Part shown: positions 1 to 10,190 of the stretch, piece after piece
How the letters are laid out: the number at the start of each line of letters is the position of its first letter
Position numbering within the stretch: position 1 is the first letter of the stretch
DNA from: Pseudomonas fragi
GTDB taxonomy: Bacteria > Pseudomonadota > Gammaproteobacteria > Pseudomonadales > Pseudomonadaceae
Assembly (NCBI RefSeq): GCF_002269505.1
Contig: NZ_NQKQ01000019.1
Location: 1-64,000, forward strand
DNA: 64,000 bases
Reading direction: 5' to 3'
Notes under the pieces: model-generated
Told to the model about the DNA's origin: nothing
Databases searched by the model: none
What the model saw: the letters and a program-made list of their open reading frames with translations, nothing else
Position numbers and translations under genes: made by a program

Positions 1-22
1 GTCATCGTCAAGATTAAATTCC

Positions 23-60
23 AAACCCCCTGTCTGCTAACGCAGACAGGGGGTTTGTTT
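23..60 (+). terminator. Intrinsic terminator of the upstream gene
   Basis: A perfect 15-bp stem (23-37 with 42-56) closes a TAAC loop and is followed by a T-rich stretch on the plus strand. It probably ends a gene lying left of the window and insulates recC. The T-tract favours the plus strand, because the minus-strand side reads into mixed sequence. Confidence 0.85.
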
Positions 61-178
61 TTGCGCCGAGAAAAGTTCGGTGCGTCTCAGTCCTGCTCTC
101 ACACCTTGAACTCCACCAATCTGGTCGAGCAATGTTAAGGTTCGCCTTTGGATTTTGCCTTCTCCTAAGGATGCCGTC

Positions 179-3100
179 ATGCCGGTTGCTACGTCTCTCA
201 ATGCGGGATTTATGGTGGTTCATGGCAACCGCCTGGATGAGTTACGCAACCTGGTCGTCAGCTGGATGCGGCTATATCCACTGGCACCTTTGGAGAACGA
301 AATTGCTCTGGTGCAGAGTAACGGTATCGCCCAATGGCTGAAGCTGGCTCTGGCCGAGGATACCCAGGAGGATGATCTCGGTGGCTGCGGCATCGCGGCA
401 GCCATCGATGTGCAACTCCCGGGCACATTCTTGTGGCAGCTCTATCGACTGGTCTTGGGCAGCGAAGAAATTCCCGCCAAGTCACTGCTCGACAAGGCTC
501 CGCTGACCTGGCGTCTGATGCGCCTGCTTCCAACCCTTATTGATCAGCCGCACTTCGAGCCCCTGCAACGCTTCCTCACTCACGACAGCGACTTGCGCAA
601 ACGCTATCAACTGTCGGAACGCCTTGCTGACCTGTTCGACCAATACCAGGTCTACCGTGCTGACTGGCTTGAAGACTGGGCTGCCGGTCGCCATCAACTG
701 CGTAATGCGCGAGGGGAAAGCCCGGCCCTGAGCCCGGCCAATTGCTGGCAGGCGGAGTTGTGGCGTGCACTCCTGCTTGATGTCGGTGAGGAAGGTATGG
801 CCCAAAGCCGTGCCGGTGTTCATCAGCGTTTCATGGACAAGATCGGCAGCCTTGAACAGGCCCCGCCCGGTTTGCCGGCACGGGTAATTGTTTTCGGGAT
901 TTCCTCATTGCCCGCGCAAGCACTCGAAGCCCTGGCGGGGCTGGCCCGTTTCAGCCAAGTGCTGCTGTGTGTGCATAACCCCTGTCGCCATCATTGGTCT
1001 GACATCGTTGCGGATAAAGATCTGCTGCGTCATCAATACAAACGTCAGGCCCGCAAGAGCGGGATGCCTACTGCCCTTGATCTGGATACCTTGCACCAGC
1101 ACGCCCACCCCTTGCTCGCAGCATGGGGTAAGCAAGGTCGCGACTACATCAACCTGCTTGATAGCTACGACGACCCCAACAGCTACCGTGCTGCCTTTCG
1201 TGATGGCCGAATCGACCTGTTCAGCGAAGTTGAACCTCTCAATCTGCTTAATCAGTTGCAGGACGACATTCTTGAGTTGCGCCCGCTTAACGAAACCCGT
1301 GAGCTGTGGCCTGCCATCGACTTAGATAAAGATCATTCAATCCGTTTTCACATTGCCCACAGTGCGCAACGTGAAGTAGAGATCCTTCACGACCAGTTAC
1401 TTGCTCGATTTAGCGAAAACCCTCAGTTGCAGCCTCGCGATGTGATTGTGATGGTGCCCGATGTCGACAGCTACGCGCCGCATATCCGGGCCGTCTTTGG
1501 TCAAATTGAGCGCGACGATCGCCGTTTTATTCCTTACACCCTGGCCGACCAGGGCCAGCGCGGCCGTGACCCGTTATTGATTGCTCTTGAACACCTGCTC
1601 AAGTTGCCTGACAGCCGTTTCCCGGTCAGTGAAATTCTCGACTTGCTGGATGTGCCTTCGCTACGCGCACGCTTCAACGTGCAAGAGCGCGACCTGCCAA
1701 CCCTGCATCGCTGGATTGAAGGCGCGGGCATTCGCTGGGGATTGAACGCTGAACAACGCGCAGGCCTTGGCCTGCCGCAGCAGCTTGAACAAAACAGTTG
1801 GCGTTTCGGCTTGCGCCGCATGTTGCTCGGGTATGCCGTAGGCAGTGGTGAGGCCTGCGATGGCATTGAGCCCTACGACGAGATCGGCGGTCTGGATGCT
1901 GTACTGATCGGCCCGCTGGTGGCTTTGCTCGATGCGCTGGAAATTGCCCATCAGGAGCTTTCGCAACCGGCGCTGCCGCAGCAGTGGGGCGTGCGTCTGC
2001 AAGCCTTGGTTCAGCTGTTTTTCCAGGCTGAAACCGAGCACGACGATTACCTGTTGGCCCAGCTTGAAGAACTGCGCGAAACCTGGCTCGAAACCTGTGA
2101 ACTGGTGGGCCTGCAAGATGAGTTACCGCTGACCGTAGTACGCGAAGCCTGGTTAACCGGGCTTGATCAAGGCAAGTTGTCACAACGCTTCCTGGCCGGG
2201 GCGGTTAACTTCTGCACCCTGATGCCGATGCGGGCCATCCCCTTCAAGCTGGTATGCCTGCTGGGCATGAACGACGGTGACTACCCGCGGGCACAGCCAC
2301 CGCTGGACTTCGACCTGATGGGCAGTGACTATCGTCCGGGTGACCGTTCCCGCCGCGAAGATGACCGTTATCTGTTACTCGAAGCGCTGCTTTCGGCACG
2401 TGATCAGCTCTATATCAGCTGGGTAGGGCGCAGTATTCGCGACAATAGCGAGCGCCCTGCCTGCGTGCTGATTGGCCAGTTACGTGACCACCTTGCCAGT
2501 GGCTGGCACCTGGAGGGCGGTGCAGATCTGCTGCAAGCCATGACCCAAGAGCATCCGCTGCAACCTTTCAGTACCCGCTACTTTCATCAAGGCAACACCA
2601 ATCTGTTCAGCTATGCCCGTGAATGGCAGCGACTGCACGCGCCGCAGCCAGAGCCGACGCAACCCAGCTCGCTGGCTGAGCACGTTCAGGAAGAACCACT
2701 AAACCTGACGCAACTTCAGGACTTTTTGCGTAACCCTGTACGTCACTTCTTTAGCCAACGTTTGAAAGTGTTCTTCGAGGCCGCCGAAGTCCCACTGGCC
2801 GATGAAGAGCCTTTCGTGCTGGATGCATTGCAACGCTACACCCTGAGTCACAGTTTGCTCGAAGCCGCACTGGCGCAGCCCGATCAGCTTGAAAGCGCCT
2901 TGCACAACCGCGCCCAACGTCTGCAGGGCAGCGGCTTGTTGCCTATGGCCGGGTTTGGTGAATGTCTGCAACACGAACTGATCGAGCCCTTGCCCGATGT
3001 ACTGCAACGCTATCAGCAGCTCCTGGCCCTCTGGCCAGTGCCGCTAAACAATGCACTGCCCGTCAGTTTTGAAGATCACGGCCTGACGCTGGAAGGCTGG

Positions 3101-3628
3101 CTCGGCAATCTGCACCAACGCAGTGACCAAGGCCTGCTGTCCATCACCACCATTCCCAATAGTATTGGTGCGATTAAAACCCGCAAATGGCACCGTTTGA
3201 CCCGGCCGTGGGTCAACCATCTGGCCGCGTGCGCCAGTGGCCTGCACATGACCACCGCGCTGGTGGCCAGCGATGACACCTTGCTGCTCGAACCACTGGA
3301 TACCAAGCAGGCTCGTGAGATTCTGGGCAACTTGTTGGTGGCCTGGAAAGTCGGCATGAGTCACCCGCTGCCAATTGCTGTGAAAACCGCTTTCGCCTGG
3401 TTGGCACAGACTGACCCGGGCAAGGCCGTAGCCGCTGCACAAAAGGCTTACGAAGGTGACGGCCAGACCAGTGATGGAGAGCGCCGCGAAAGCGCAGCAC
3501 TGGCCCGCCAGTTCCCTGACTACGCGGCCTTGATGGCCAGCAACGAATTTGAAGAGTGGTGCGATGCCCTCTATCGACCCCTTTTTGATGCGCCTTGGCG
3601 CTCATTGAACAGCGAGGCATCCCGCTAA
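179..3628 (+). CDS. recC: Exodeoxyribonuclease V subunit RecC
   Basis: RecC is the large scaffold and Chi-recognition subunit of RecBCD, which processes double-strand DNA ends for homologous recombination in the cytoplasm. The protein is about 1149 residues, normal for Pseudomonas RecC. It has the expected helicase-like fold region but no Walker A motif, consistent with the inactive helicase domain of this subunit. The ATG at 179 is preferred over the in-frame TTG at 155, because TAAGG at 166-170 sits eight bases before it and the product then begins MPVATSLNAGFMVVHG. The stop overlaps the recB start (TAATG), so the two are translationally coupled. Identification rests on RecC-type sequence together with the recB and recD genes that follow. 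Confidence 0.96.
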   Translation: MPVATSLNAGFMVVHGNRLDELRNLVVSWMRLYPLAPLENEIALVQSNGIAQWLKLALAEDTQEDDLGGCGIAAAIDVQLPGTFLWQLYRLVLGSEEIPAKSLLDKAPLTWRLMRLLPTLIDQPHFEPLQRFLTHDSDLRKRYQLSERLADLFDQYQVYRADWLEDWAAGRHQLRNARGESPALSPANCWQAELWRALLLDVGEEGMAQSRAGVHQRFMDKIGSLEQAPPGLPARVIVFGISSLPAQALEALAGLARFSQVLLCVHNPCRHHWSDIVADKDLLRHQYKRQARKSGMPTALDLDTLHQHAHPLLAAWGKQGRDYINLLDSYDDPNSYRAAFRDGRIDLFSEVEPLNLLNQLQDDILELRPLNETRELWPAIDLDKDHSIRFHIAHSAQREVEILHDQLLARFSENPQLQPRDVIVMVPDVDSYAPHIRAVFGQIERDDRRFIPYTLADQGQRGRDPLLIALEHLLKLPDSRFPVSEILDLLDVPSLRARFNVQERDLPTLHRWIEGAGIRWGLNAEQRAGLGLPQQLEQNSWRFGLRRMLLGYAVGSGEACDGIEPYDEIGGLDAVLIGPLVALLDALEIAHQELSQPALPQQWGVRLQALVQLFFQAETEHDDYLLAQLEELRETWLETCELVGLQDELPLTVVREAWLTGLDQGKLSQRFLAGAVNFCTLMPMRAIPFKLVCLLGMNDGDYPRAQPPLDFDLMGSDYRPGDRSRREDDRYLLLEALLSARDQLYISWVGRSIRDNSERPACVLIGQLRDHLASGWHLEGGADLLQAMTQEHPLQPFSTRYFHQGNTNLFSYAREWQRLHAPQPEPTQPSSLAEHVQEEPLNLTQLQDFLRNPVRHFFSQRLKVFFEAAEVPLADEEPFVLDALQRYTLSHSLLEAALAQPDQLESALHNRAQRLQGSGLLPMAGFGECLQHELIEPLPDVLQRYQQLLALWPVPLNNALPVSFEDHGLTLEGWLGNLHQRSDQGLLSITTIPNSIGAIKTRKWHRLTRPWVNHLAACASGLHMTTALVASDDTLLLEPLDTKQAREILGNLLVAWKVGMSHPLPIAVKTAFAWLAQTDPGKAVAAAQKAYEGDGQTSDGERRESAALARQFPDYAALMASNEFEEWCDALYRPLFDAPWRSLNSEASR

Positions 3629-6600
3629 TGAGCGAGCAAACATTACCGTTGGCCCTGGCATTTCCCCTACGCGGTAGCCAGTTGATCGAAGCCAGTGCCG
3701 GCACCGGCAAAACCTTCACTATCTCTGCGCTCTACCTTCGTTTGATTCTGGGGCATGGGGGTGAAGCGTCTGGTTTTGGCCGTGAATTATTACCACCGCA
3801 AATTCTTGTAGTGACCTTTACCGACGCAGCCACCAAAGAACTGCGCGACCGCATCCGCACTCGTCTGGCTGAAGCCGCGCGGTATTTTCGCAGCGAGATA
3901 GATGCCCCGGATGCACTGGTCGAGCAACTGCGCGATCAGTTTGCCCCGGAGCACTGGGCCGCTTGCGCCGGGCGTCTTGATATCGCCGCGCAATGGATGG
4001 ACGAGGCCGCTGTTTCGACCATCCACAGTTGGTGCCAGCGCATGTTGCGCGAGCATGCTTTTGACAGTGGCAGCCTGTTTACCCAGACCCTGGAAACCGA
4101 CCACAGCGATTTGCTGGGTGAAGTGCTGCGTGACTACTGGCGGTTGTTTTGCTACCCCATGCAGGGCGACGCGCTGAACTGGGTGCGTGCCAACTGGAGT
4201 GGTCCCGCTGCCTTGCTACCACGGGTTCGGGCCCTGTTTGGCACTTCACGCCAACCGGCCAATGCAGAGCTGAGCCCGGCGCAAATGATCGAAGCCTGCT
4301 TGCAGGAGCGCCGCGAGGCGTTGTCGCAGCTCAAAACGCCTTGGCTGCAATGGGCACAAGAGCTGCGCGAAATCTGCCTGCAAGGGGTGGCCACTAAAGC
4401 CGTCGACGGTCGGAAAATGCAGGCCCGCTATTTCGAGCCCTGGTTTGAAAAGCTCAGCGCATGGGCTGCGGATGAAACCCAGGAGCAACTCGACCTTGGC
4501 ACTGGTTTTACGCGACTGACCCCTGACGGCATGGCCGAAGCCTGGAAGAGCACGGCACCACAGCATCCTGGGCTGGACGCGATGTACGGCCTCAAGGCCG
4601 CGCTCGATGCTTTGCCTACCCCGGACGCCGCGGTACTGCAACATGCGGCAAACTGGGTGAGTGTGCGTTTTGAGGAAGAGAAGCGCCGCCGTGCCGAAAT
4701 GGGTTTTGACGACATGCTGCTGCGTCTGGACGCGGCGTTGCAGGCTGAAGGCGGCGAACGCCTGGCAAGCCTGATTCGCGAGCAGTTCCCGGTGGCGCTG
4801 ATCGATGAATTCCAGGACACCGATCCTGTTCAATACCGCATCTTCGAAACCATCTACCGTATCGAAGACAATAGCCCCGACACCGGCCTGTTCCTGATCG
4901 GTGACCCGAAGCAGGCGATCTATGCCTTCCGCGGAGCGGACATCTACACCTACCTGCGCGCCCGGCACGCCACCAATGGCCGCTTGCACACGCTGGACAC
5001 CAACTTCCGCTCCAGCCACGCGATGGTCGAAGCCGTAAACCACGTATTTGAGCGTGCCGAGCAGCGTGAAACCGGGCGCGGTGCCTTCCTGTTCCGCCAG
5101 GGTGCTGAAAATCCGGTGCCCTTTGTGTCGGTCAAGGCCCAGGGACGCAAAGAAGTCCTGCTACTGGATGGCGTACCGGGCAAGGCATTGACCCTCTGGC
5201 AATTGCCCTCCGAGCAGCCGGTCTCGGGTGTGGTTTATCGCCAGCAACTGGCTGCGACGTGTGCCAGCCAGATTGTCGAGTTGCTCAATGGTGGCCAACA
5301 AGGTCGCTGCGGCTTTGCCAGGGACGGCGAACCGTTACGCGGTGTATTGCCTGCCGACATCGCAATTCTGGTTCGGGACGGTAAGGAAGCGCAGGCGGTT
5401 CGACGAGAGTTGTCGACGCGGGGTGTACGTAGCGTTTACCTGTCAGATAAGGATTCGGTCTACGCCGCTCAGGAAGCGCACGATGTTCTGGCCTGGCTCA
5501 AGGCCTGCGCCGAACCTGACGTAGAGCGTCCACTGCGTGCTGCACTGGCTTGCATCACCCTGGATCTGCCACTGATAGAGCTGGAGCGTCTGAATCAGGA
5601 CGAGCTTGCGTGGGAAAAACGCGTTATGCAGTTCCGCGGTTACCGCGAAACCTGGCGCAAGCAAGGGGTGCTCGCCATGTTGCGCCGCTTGCTGCACGAT
5701 TTTGAACTGCCCCAGGCGCTGATTGCCCGCCCTGATGGTGAGCGCGTACTGACCAACGTCTTGCACCTGTCCGAATTGTTGCAACAAGCCGCAGCCGAAC
5801 TGGACGGTGAGCAAGCGTTGATCCGCCATTTGGCCGAGCACCTGGCCTTGTCGGGGCAGGCGGGTGAAGAGCAGATCCTGCGCCTGGAAAGTGATGAACA
5901 ACTGGTCAAAGTGGTGACCATCCACAAATCCAAGGGGCTGGAATATCCCTTGGTGTTCTTGCCGTTTATCTGCTCGACCAAACCTGTGGATGGCAGCCGT
6001 TTGCCCCTGCATTTTCACGATGCTGCCGGCAACGCCCAAGTGAGTTTGAAGCCGACGCCAGAGCTGATCGCCCAGGCCGATGACGAGCGTCTGGCCGAAG
6101 ACCTGCGCCTGCTTTATGTGGCCCTGACCCGTGCCCGGCATGCGTGCTGGCTGGGTGTTGCCGACCTTAAGCGGGGCAACAACAACCGCTCTGTGCTGCA
6201 CCTTTCAGCCCTGGGGTACTTGCTGGGTGGCGGAGCGATGCTGGCCGAGTCGGCGGGTTTGCAAAGCTGGTTGGCAGAGCTGCAGCATAATTGCCCCGGT
6301 ATACAGTGCTTGCCTGTGCCTGCCGCGGACGATGCGCATTTTTACCCGCCGCTCAATCAGGCCACCTTGCTTGAGCCGCTGGTGCCGAGCCGGCGTGCTG
6401 CCGAAAACTGGTGGATTGCTTCCTACAGTGCATTGCGTATTGGTGACAGTCTCAGCCCCGCTGAAGCACCGGAAAGCGCCCTGGCGCAAAAGCTCTCGGA
6501 CGATGAACGACTCGACCCGGATGCGCCGCGGGATGTGTTACTCAGCGGCGGCGATATCCATCGCTTTCCCCGTGGGCCGAATCCCGGGACCTTTCTCCAC

Positions 6601-7317
6601 GGTCTACTCGAATGGGCCGGCAGTGAAGGTTTCAAGGCTGATCCGTTGTCGATCAAGGACGCCGTGGCGCGCCGCTGTAACCGGCGCGGCTGGCAAGGCT
6701 GGATCGAGACCCTGAGTGACTGGTTGCAGCATCTGCAAGATGAACCGCTGCGTCTGAATAATGGCCAACCCGCTGTGGTATTGAGCGAGCTGAGCCAGTA
6801 CCAGATTGAAATGGAATTCTGGTTTGCCAGCCATAAGGTCGATGTTGTGCAGATGGACAAACTGGTACGTCAGCATACCCACGGCGGTGCGCCGCGTGCG
6901 GGGGCTGAGCCGAGCCTGTTGAATGGCATGTTCAAGGGCTTTATCGACCTGACCTTCGAGCATCAGGGGCGTTATTACGTGGCGGACTACAAATCGAACT
7001 GGCTGGGCGCGGATGATTCGGCCTACACCGAACAGGCGATGACCGCCTCGATTCTGGATAACCGCTATGACCTGCAGTACGTCCTGTATCTGCTGGCCCT
7101 GCACCGTCAGCTCAAGGCGCGGCTACCCGGCTATGACTACGACCAGCACATGGGCGGCGCGCTGTATCTGTTTTTGCGCGGCACGCGCTCCCAGGGGCAG
7201 GGGGTATTCTTCACCCGGCCACCCAGACTATTGATCGAGAGCCTGGACCTGATGTTCCAGGGCAAACCGCTGCCGAAAACAGTTGAACCGGCGTGGGAAC
7301 AGGGAGTGTTGTTATGA
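3628..7317 (+). CDS. recB: Exodeoxyribonuclease V subunit RecB
   Basis: RecB is the 3'-5' helicase and nuclease subunit of RecBCD. The N-terminal Walker A ASAGTGKT is at residues 22-29, and the UvrD-type motif II DEFQDTD is near residue 393. The conserved helicase segment VVTIHKSKGLEYPLVFLP is in the middle. The C-terminal nuclease shows GFIDL and then VADYKSNW near residues 1105-1123, the D...DYK signature of the RecB nuclease family. The length is 1229 residues, slightly longer than the E. coli protein. The ATG at 3628 overlaps the recC stop, and GAGG at 3614-3617 can serve as its ribosome site. The upstream in-frame start at 3595 lies inside recC and is unlikely. All catalytic motifs look intact. 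Confidence 0.97.
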   Translation: MSEQTLPLALAFPLRGSQLIEASAGTGKTFTISALYLRLILGHGGEASGFGRELLPPQILVVTFTDAATKELRDRIRTRLAEAARYFRSEIDAPDALVEQLRDQFAPEHWAACAGRLDIAAQWMDEAAVSTIHSWCQRMLREHAFDSGSLFTQTLETDHSDLLGEVLRDYWRLFCYPMQGDALNWVRANWSGPAALLPRVRALFGTSRQPANAELSPAQMIEACLQERREALSQLKTPWLQWAQELREICLQGVATKAVDGRKMQARYFEPWFEKLSAWAADETQEQLDLGTGFTRLTPDGMAEAWKSTAPQHPGLDAMYGLKAALDALPTPDAAVLQHAANWVSVRFEEEKRRRAEMGFDDMLLRLDAALQAEGGERLASLIREQFPVALIDEFQDTDPVQYRIFETIYRIEDNSPDTGLFLIGDPKQAIYAFRGADIYTYLRARHATNGRLHTLDTNFRSSHAMVEAVNHVFERAEQRETGRGAFLFRQGAENPVPFVSVKAQGRKEVLLLDGVPGKALTLWQLPSEQPVSGVVYRQQLAATCASQIVELLNGGQQGRCGFARDGEPLRGVLPADIAILVRDGKEAQAVRRELSTRGVRSVYLSDKDSVYAAQEAHDVLAWLKACAEPDVERPLRAALACITLDLPLIELERLNQDELAWEKRVMQFRGYRETWRKQGVLAMLRRLLHDFELPQALIARPDGERVLTNVLHLSELLQQAAAELDGEQALIRHLAEHLALSGQAGEEQILRLESDEQLVKVVTIHKSKGLEYPLVFLPFICSTKPVDGSRLPLHFHDAAGNAQVSLKPTPELIAQADDERLAEDLRLLYVALTRARHACWLGVADLKRGNNNRSVLHLSALGYLLGGGAMLAESAGLQSWLAELQHNCPGIQCLPVPAADDAHFYPPLNQATLLEPLVPSRRAAENWWIASYSALRIGDSLSPAEAPESALAQKLSDDERLDPDAPRDVLLSGGDIHRFPRGPNPGTFLHGLLEWAGSEGFKADPLSIKDAVARRCNRRGWQGWIETLSDWLQHLQDEPLRLNNGQPAVVLSELSQYQIEMEFWFASHKVDVVQMDKLVRQHTHGGAPRAGAEPSLLNGMFKGFIDLTFEHQGRYYVADYKSNWLGADDSAYTEQAMTASILDNRYDLQYVLYLLALHRQLKARLPGYDYDQHMGGALYLFLRGTRSQGQGVFFTRPPRLLIESLDLMFQGKPLPKTVEPAWEQGVLL

Positions 7318-9398
7318 GTCGTTCGTTTGCCGAATTGTTGCCTACGCCGTTGACGGCCGAAAGCCTGGCCCTGTTGCAACCGTTGAGCCGTGCCGAGGAT
7401 TTGTTGCTGTTGCTTGAACGTTGGGTTGAGCGTGGCTGGTTGCGCGCGCTGGACAAAGCCTTCGTGGCTTTCCTGCACGAGCGCGACCCTCAGGGTGATC
7501 CGCTGGTGCTGCTGGCCGCGGCCTTGACCAGCCATCAACTGGGCCACGGGCATGTATGTCTGGATTTGTTTGAAACCCTGAAAGAGCCTGATTTCGCGCT
7601 CTCTTTGCCCCCCGAAGGCGATGTGCAAACCGGCGCCATGCTGCTGCCTTCGCAACTGCTTGAGGCGCTGGATGGCGATGCCTGGTGCAAGGCCTTGCAA
7701 ACCAGTTCATTGGTCGAACATGCCGGGCTGTCGTCAGCGGATGCGGCCAGTCGACCATTGGTGCTAAGTGAGCGGCGTCTGTATTTACGGCGTTACTGGG
7801 CTTATGAGCGTCGAATCGACAGCGCTTTGCGCCAGCGTCTGGCAGAGGCTGAAGCCACCCCCACGGATTTGCCCGCACGCTTGAACGGCCTGTTCGGCAG
7901 CCCGGCACAGAATGCGCCGATTGACTGGCAAAAACTGGCGTGTGCATTGGCTACACGCGGTGCTTTCAGCATCGTCACTGGCGGCCCCGGCACCGGTAAA
8001 ACCACCACCGTGGTGCGTTTGCTGGCGTTGCTGCAAGCCCCGGCGGTAGAGGCGGGCGCGCCCTTGCGCATTCGCCTGGCAGCGCCGACCGGCAAAGCAG
8101 CCGCCCGGCTGACCGAGTCCATCAGTTTGCAGGTCAAATCGCTGGAAGTAGACGACAAGGTTCGGCAAAAAATCCCCAGTGACGTGACCACTGTTCACCG
8201 TCTGCTTGGCAGTCGGCCCGGCACGCGTCACTTCCGTCATCACGCGGGCAATCGCTTGCCGCTGGATGTGTTGGTGGTGGATGAAGCGTCGATGATTGAC
8301 CTGGAAATGATGGCCAATTTGCTCGATGCCTTGCCTGCCCACGCACGGTTGGTGCTGCTGGGTGACAAGGATCAGTTGGCGTCGGTTGAAGCCGGTGCCG
8401 TATTGGGGGATTTGTGTCGGGATGCCGAGGCGGGTTGGTATACCCCACAAACCCGTAGCTGGCTGGAGCAGGTCAGTGGTGAAAACCTCAGCGCCAGCGA
8501 CTTGCAGCAAGACCTGGACGGTACGCACCCGCTGGCCCAGCAAGTGGTGATGCTGCGTCATTCGCGGCGCTTTGGTGAGGGCAGCGGTATTGGCCAGCTG
8601 TCGCGGCTGGTCAACCAGCAACAGCCTCGCGAGGCACGGGCCTTACTGGCGGCAGGCAGCCATGCCGATCTTTTCGCATTGCCCCTCAAGGGGGAGCAGG
8701 ATCGGAGTTTTGAGCGTCTGGCACTGGAAGGGCGAGGCACTGAGGCCAAAGGCTATCGGCATTACCTCGAAGTGTTGCGTGAGCAGCGCCCTGACGCTGA
8801 AGCGGAACTGCAAGCCCCTTGTTGGGCAGCCTGGGCGGGCAGCGTACTGCAAGCATTTGAGGCTTTCCAGGTGCTCTGCGCGGTGCGCAAAGGGCCGTGG
8901 GGTGTCGAAGGCCTGAATGAGCGCATCACCCGCGCTTTGTTTGCTCGCAAGCTGATTGACGGCGACCAGCAGTGGTACGAAGGCCGTCCGGTGCTGATGA
9001 CTCGCAATGATTACGGGCTGGGGCTGATGAACGGCGATATTGGCATCGCCCTCAAGCTTCCCGAGGCTGATGGTCAGGCCCGGCGTCATGTATTGCGGGT
9101 GGCGTTTGCGCGTAATGACGGGCAGGGCGGTATCCGTTTTGTACTGCCCAGCCGGCTCAATGATGTTGAAACGGTCTATGCGATGACGGTACACAAATCC
9201 CAGGGCTCGGAGTTTTCCCACACGGCGCTGGTGTTGCCCGAAGCACTCAACCCGGTGTTGACCAAAGAGTTGATCTATACCGGTATCACCCGGGCCAAAC
9301 ATTGGTTCAGTCTGGTAGAACCGCGTGCCGGGGTTTTTGAAGAGGCCGTACAGCGTAAGGTCAAGCGCCTGAGCGGGTTGATGCTGGGGCTGGGGTAG
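7314..9398 (+). CDS. recD: Exodeoxyribonuclease V subunit RecD
   Basis: RecD is the fast 5'-3' superfamily 1B helicase of RecBCD. The Walker A motif GGPGTGKTTT is at about residues 223-232, the Walker B / motif II VVDEASMID is near residue 320, and the C-terminal MTVHKSQGSEFSH segment is typical of RecD. The protein is 694 residues. The start ATG overlaps the recB stop as ATGA, so recC, recB and recD form one coupled operon. The order recC-recB-recD without ptrA between the genes is the usual pseudomonad arrangement. No terminator was seen after the stop; the next element is an extragenic palindrome. Confidence 0.96.
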   Translation: MSRSFAELLPTPLTAESLALLQPLSRAEDLLLLLERWVERGWLRALDKAFVAFLHERDPQGDPLVLLAAALTSHQLGHGHVCLDLFETLKEPDFALSLPPEGDVQTGAMLLPSQLLEALDGDAWCKALQTSSLVEHAGLSSADAASRPLVLSERRLYLRRYWAYERRIDSALRQRLAEAEATPTDLPARLNGLFGSPAQNAPIDWQKLACALATRGAFSIVTGGPGTGKTTTVVRLLALLQAPAVEAGAPLRIRLAAPTGKAAARLTESISLQVKSLEVDDKVRQKIPSDVTTVHRLLGSRPGTRHFRHHAGNRLPLDVLVVDEASMIDLEMMANLLDALPAHARLVLLGDKDQLASVEAGAVLGDLCRDAEAGWYTPQTRSWLEQVSGENLSASDLQQDLDGTHPLAQQVVMLRHSRRFGEGSGIGQLSRLVNQQQPREARALLAAGSHADLFALPLKGEQDRSFERLALEGRGTEAKGYRHYLEVLREQRPDAEAELQAPCWAAWAGSVLQAFEAFQVLCAVRKGPWGVEGLNERITRALFARKLIDGDQQWYEGRPVLMTRNDYGLGLMNGDIGIALKLPEADGQARRHVLRVAFARNDGQGGIRFVLPSRLNDVETVYAMTVHKSQGSEFSHTALVLPEALNPVLTKELIYTGITRAKHWFSLVEPRAGVFEEAVQRKVKRLSGLMLGLG

Positions 9399-9430
9399 CC
9401 GAAGTCTTGGTCCTGATCTGGGTGCGTGTC

Positions 9431-9519
9431 TGTGGGAGCGGGCTTGCTCGCGATGGCATCACCGAGGTTTTTCAGGCAGACCGTGCCGTCTGTATCGCAG
9501 GCAAGCCCGCTCCCACAAG
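9431..9519. repeat. REP/BIME palindromic pair
   Basis: Two inverted copies of the Pseudomonas REP core (GTGGGAGCGGGCTTGCTCGCGA) face each other around a central spacer. The right copy is imperfect, with GCAGGCAAGC in place of GCGAGCAAGC. The element lies between recD and yfiR and could fold in the recCBD message. Confidence 0.9.
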
Positions 9520-9534
9520 AAATGGCACGCCCAA

Positions 9535-9550
9535 TGTGACCTGTATCACA
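9535..9550. promoter_or_regulatory. Perfect Crp/Vfr-type binding site upstream of yfiR
   Basis: The 16-mer is TGTGA, six bases, then TCACA, a perfect match to the Crp consensus that Vfr also recognises. It lies 65 bases before the yfiR start and inside a larger inverted repeat (9525-9533 with 9561-9569). This suggests cAMP control of the yfiRNB operon. Actual binding and direction of effect are inferred. Confidence 0.6.
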
Positions 9551-9614
9551 GTTAATACACTGGGCGTGCTATCGTTACGACACTATTCCTATAAAGATCT
9601 CAGAGAAATCCCGC

Positions 9615-10190
9615 ATGGACGTGGCCGTCTCATCGGCTGAACAGCACTTTGGATGGCGGCTGCGACTGCTTTCACTTTGTCTGTTTTTGCTGAGCGCTCC
9701 TTGCCTGGCTCAACCTGAAGTGCCCATTAACCTGGCTGATCAGCGCGCCAAGGCTGTGACCCAGGTTGTACTTGGCATCCTCAGTTATGCGCGCTGGCCC
9801 ACCGAGCCCGCGCAATTGCAGCTGTGTGTGATCGGTCCGACCGAATACACCGATGATTTGCTCAAGGGGGCTACCCAATCCAGTGGCCGGCCGGTGCAGG
9901 TGCGTCGCGTGCTGGTCAGTGATCCGGGCATAGCCGGCAACTGCAACGCGGTGTATCTGGGCAAGCTCAGCGCTGCCGAGCGCAGCGGACTTTTTACCGG
10001 ACTTAATTCCAAAGCGGTGCTGAGCATCAGCGAAGACGGTGATCAATGCACCGTGGGCAGCCTGTTTTGCCTGCATGTGCGTGATGAGCAAGTGTCGTTC
10101 GAGGTCAACCTCGACTCCGTAGCCCGCAGCGGTGTACGTATTCACCCCAGCGTGTTGCAACTGTCACGCCGTCGGGCGGCGCAGCCATGA
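9615..10190 (+). CDS. yfiR: YfiR-family periplasmic repressor of a diguanylate cyclase
   Basis: YfiR is a small periplasmic protein that holds the membrane diguanylate cyclase YfiN inactive. The product is 191 residues. It has an N-terminal hydrophobic segment (about 16-30, ending SAPCLAQ) that fits a signal peptide, followed by the DUF4154/YfiR fold with RAKAVTQVVLGILSYARWP. Cysteines occur at 71, 110, 145 and 152, the positions that form the two disulfides in the P. aeruginosa protein. The stop overlaps the yfiN start (ATGA). The ribosome site is weak, so the start is moderately certain. A Crp/Vfr-type box is upstream. Confidence 0.9.
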   Translation: MDVAVSSAEQHFGWRLRLLSLCLFLLSAPCLAQPEVPINLADQRAKAVTQVVLGILSYARWPTEPAQLQLCVIGPTEYTDDLLKGATQSSGRPVQVRRVLVSDPGIAGNCNAVYLGKLSAAERSGLFTGLNSKAVLSISEDGDQCTVGSLFCLHVRDEQVSFEVNLDSVARSGVRIHPSVLQLSRRRAAQP

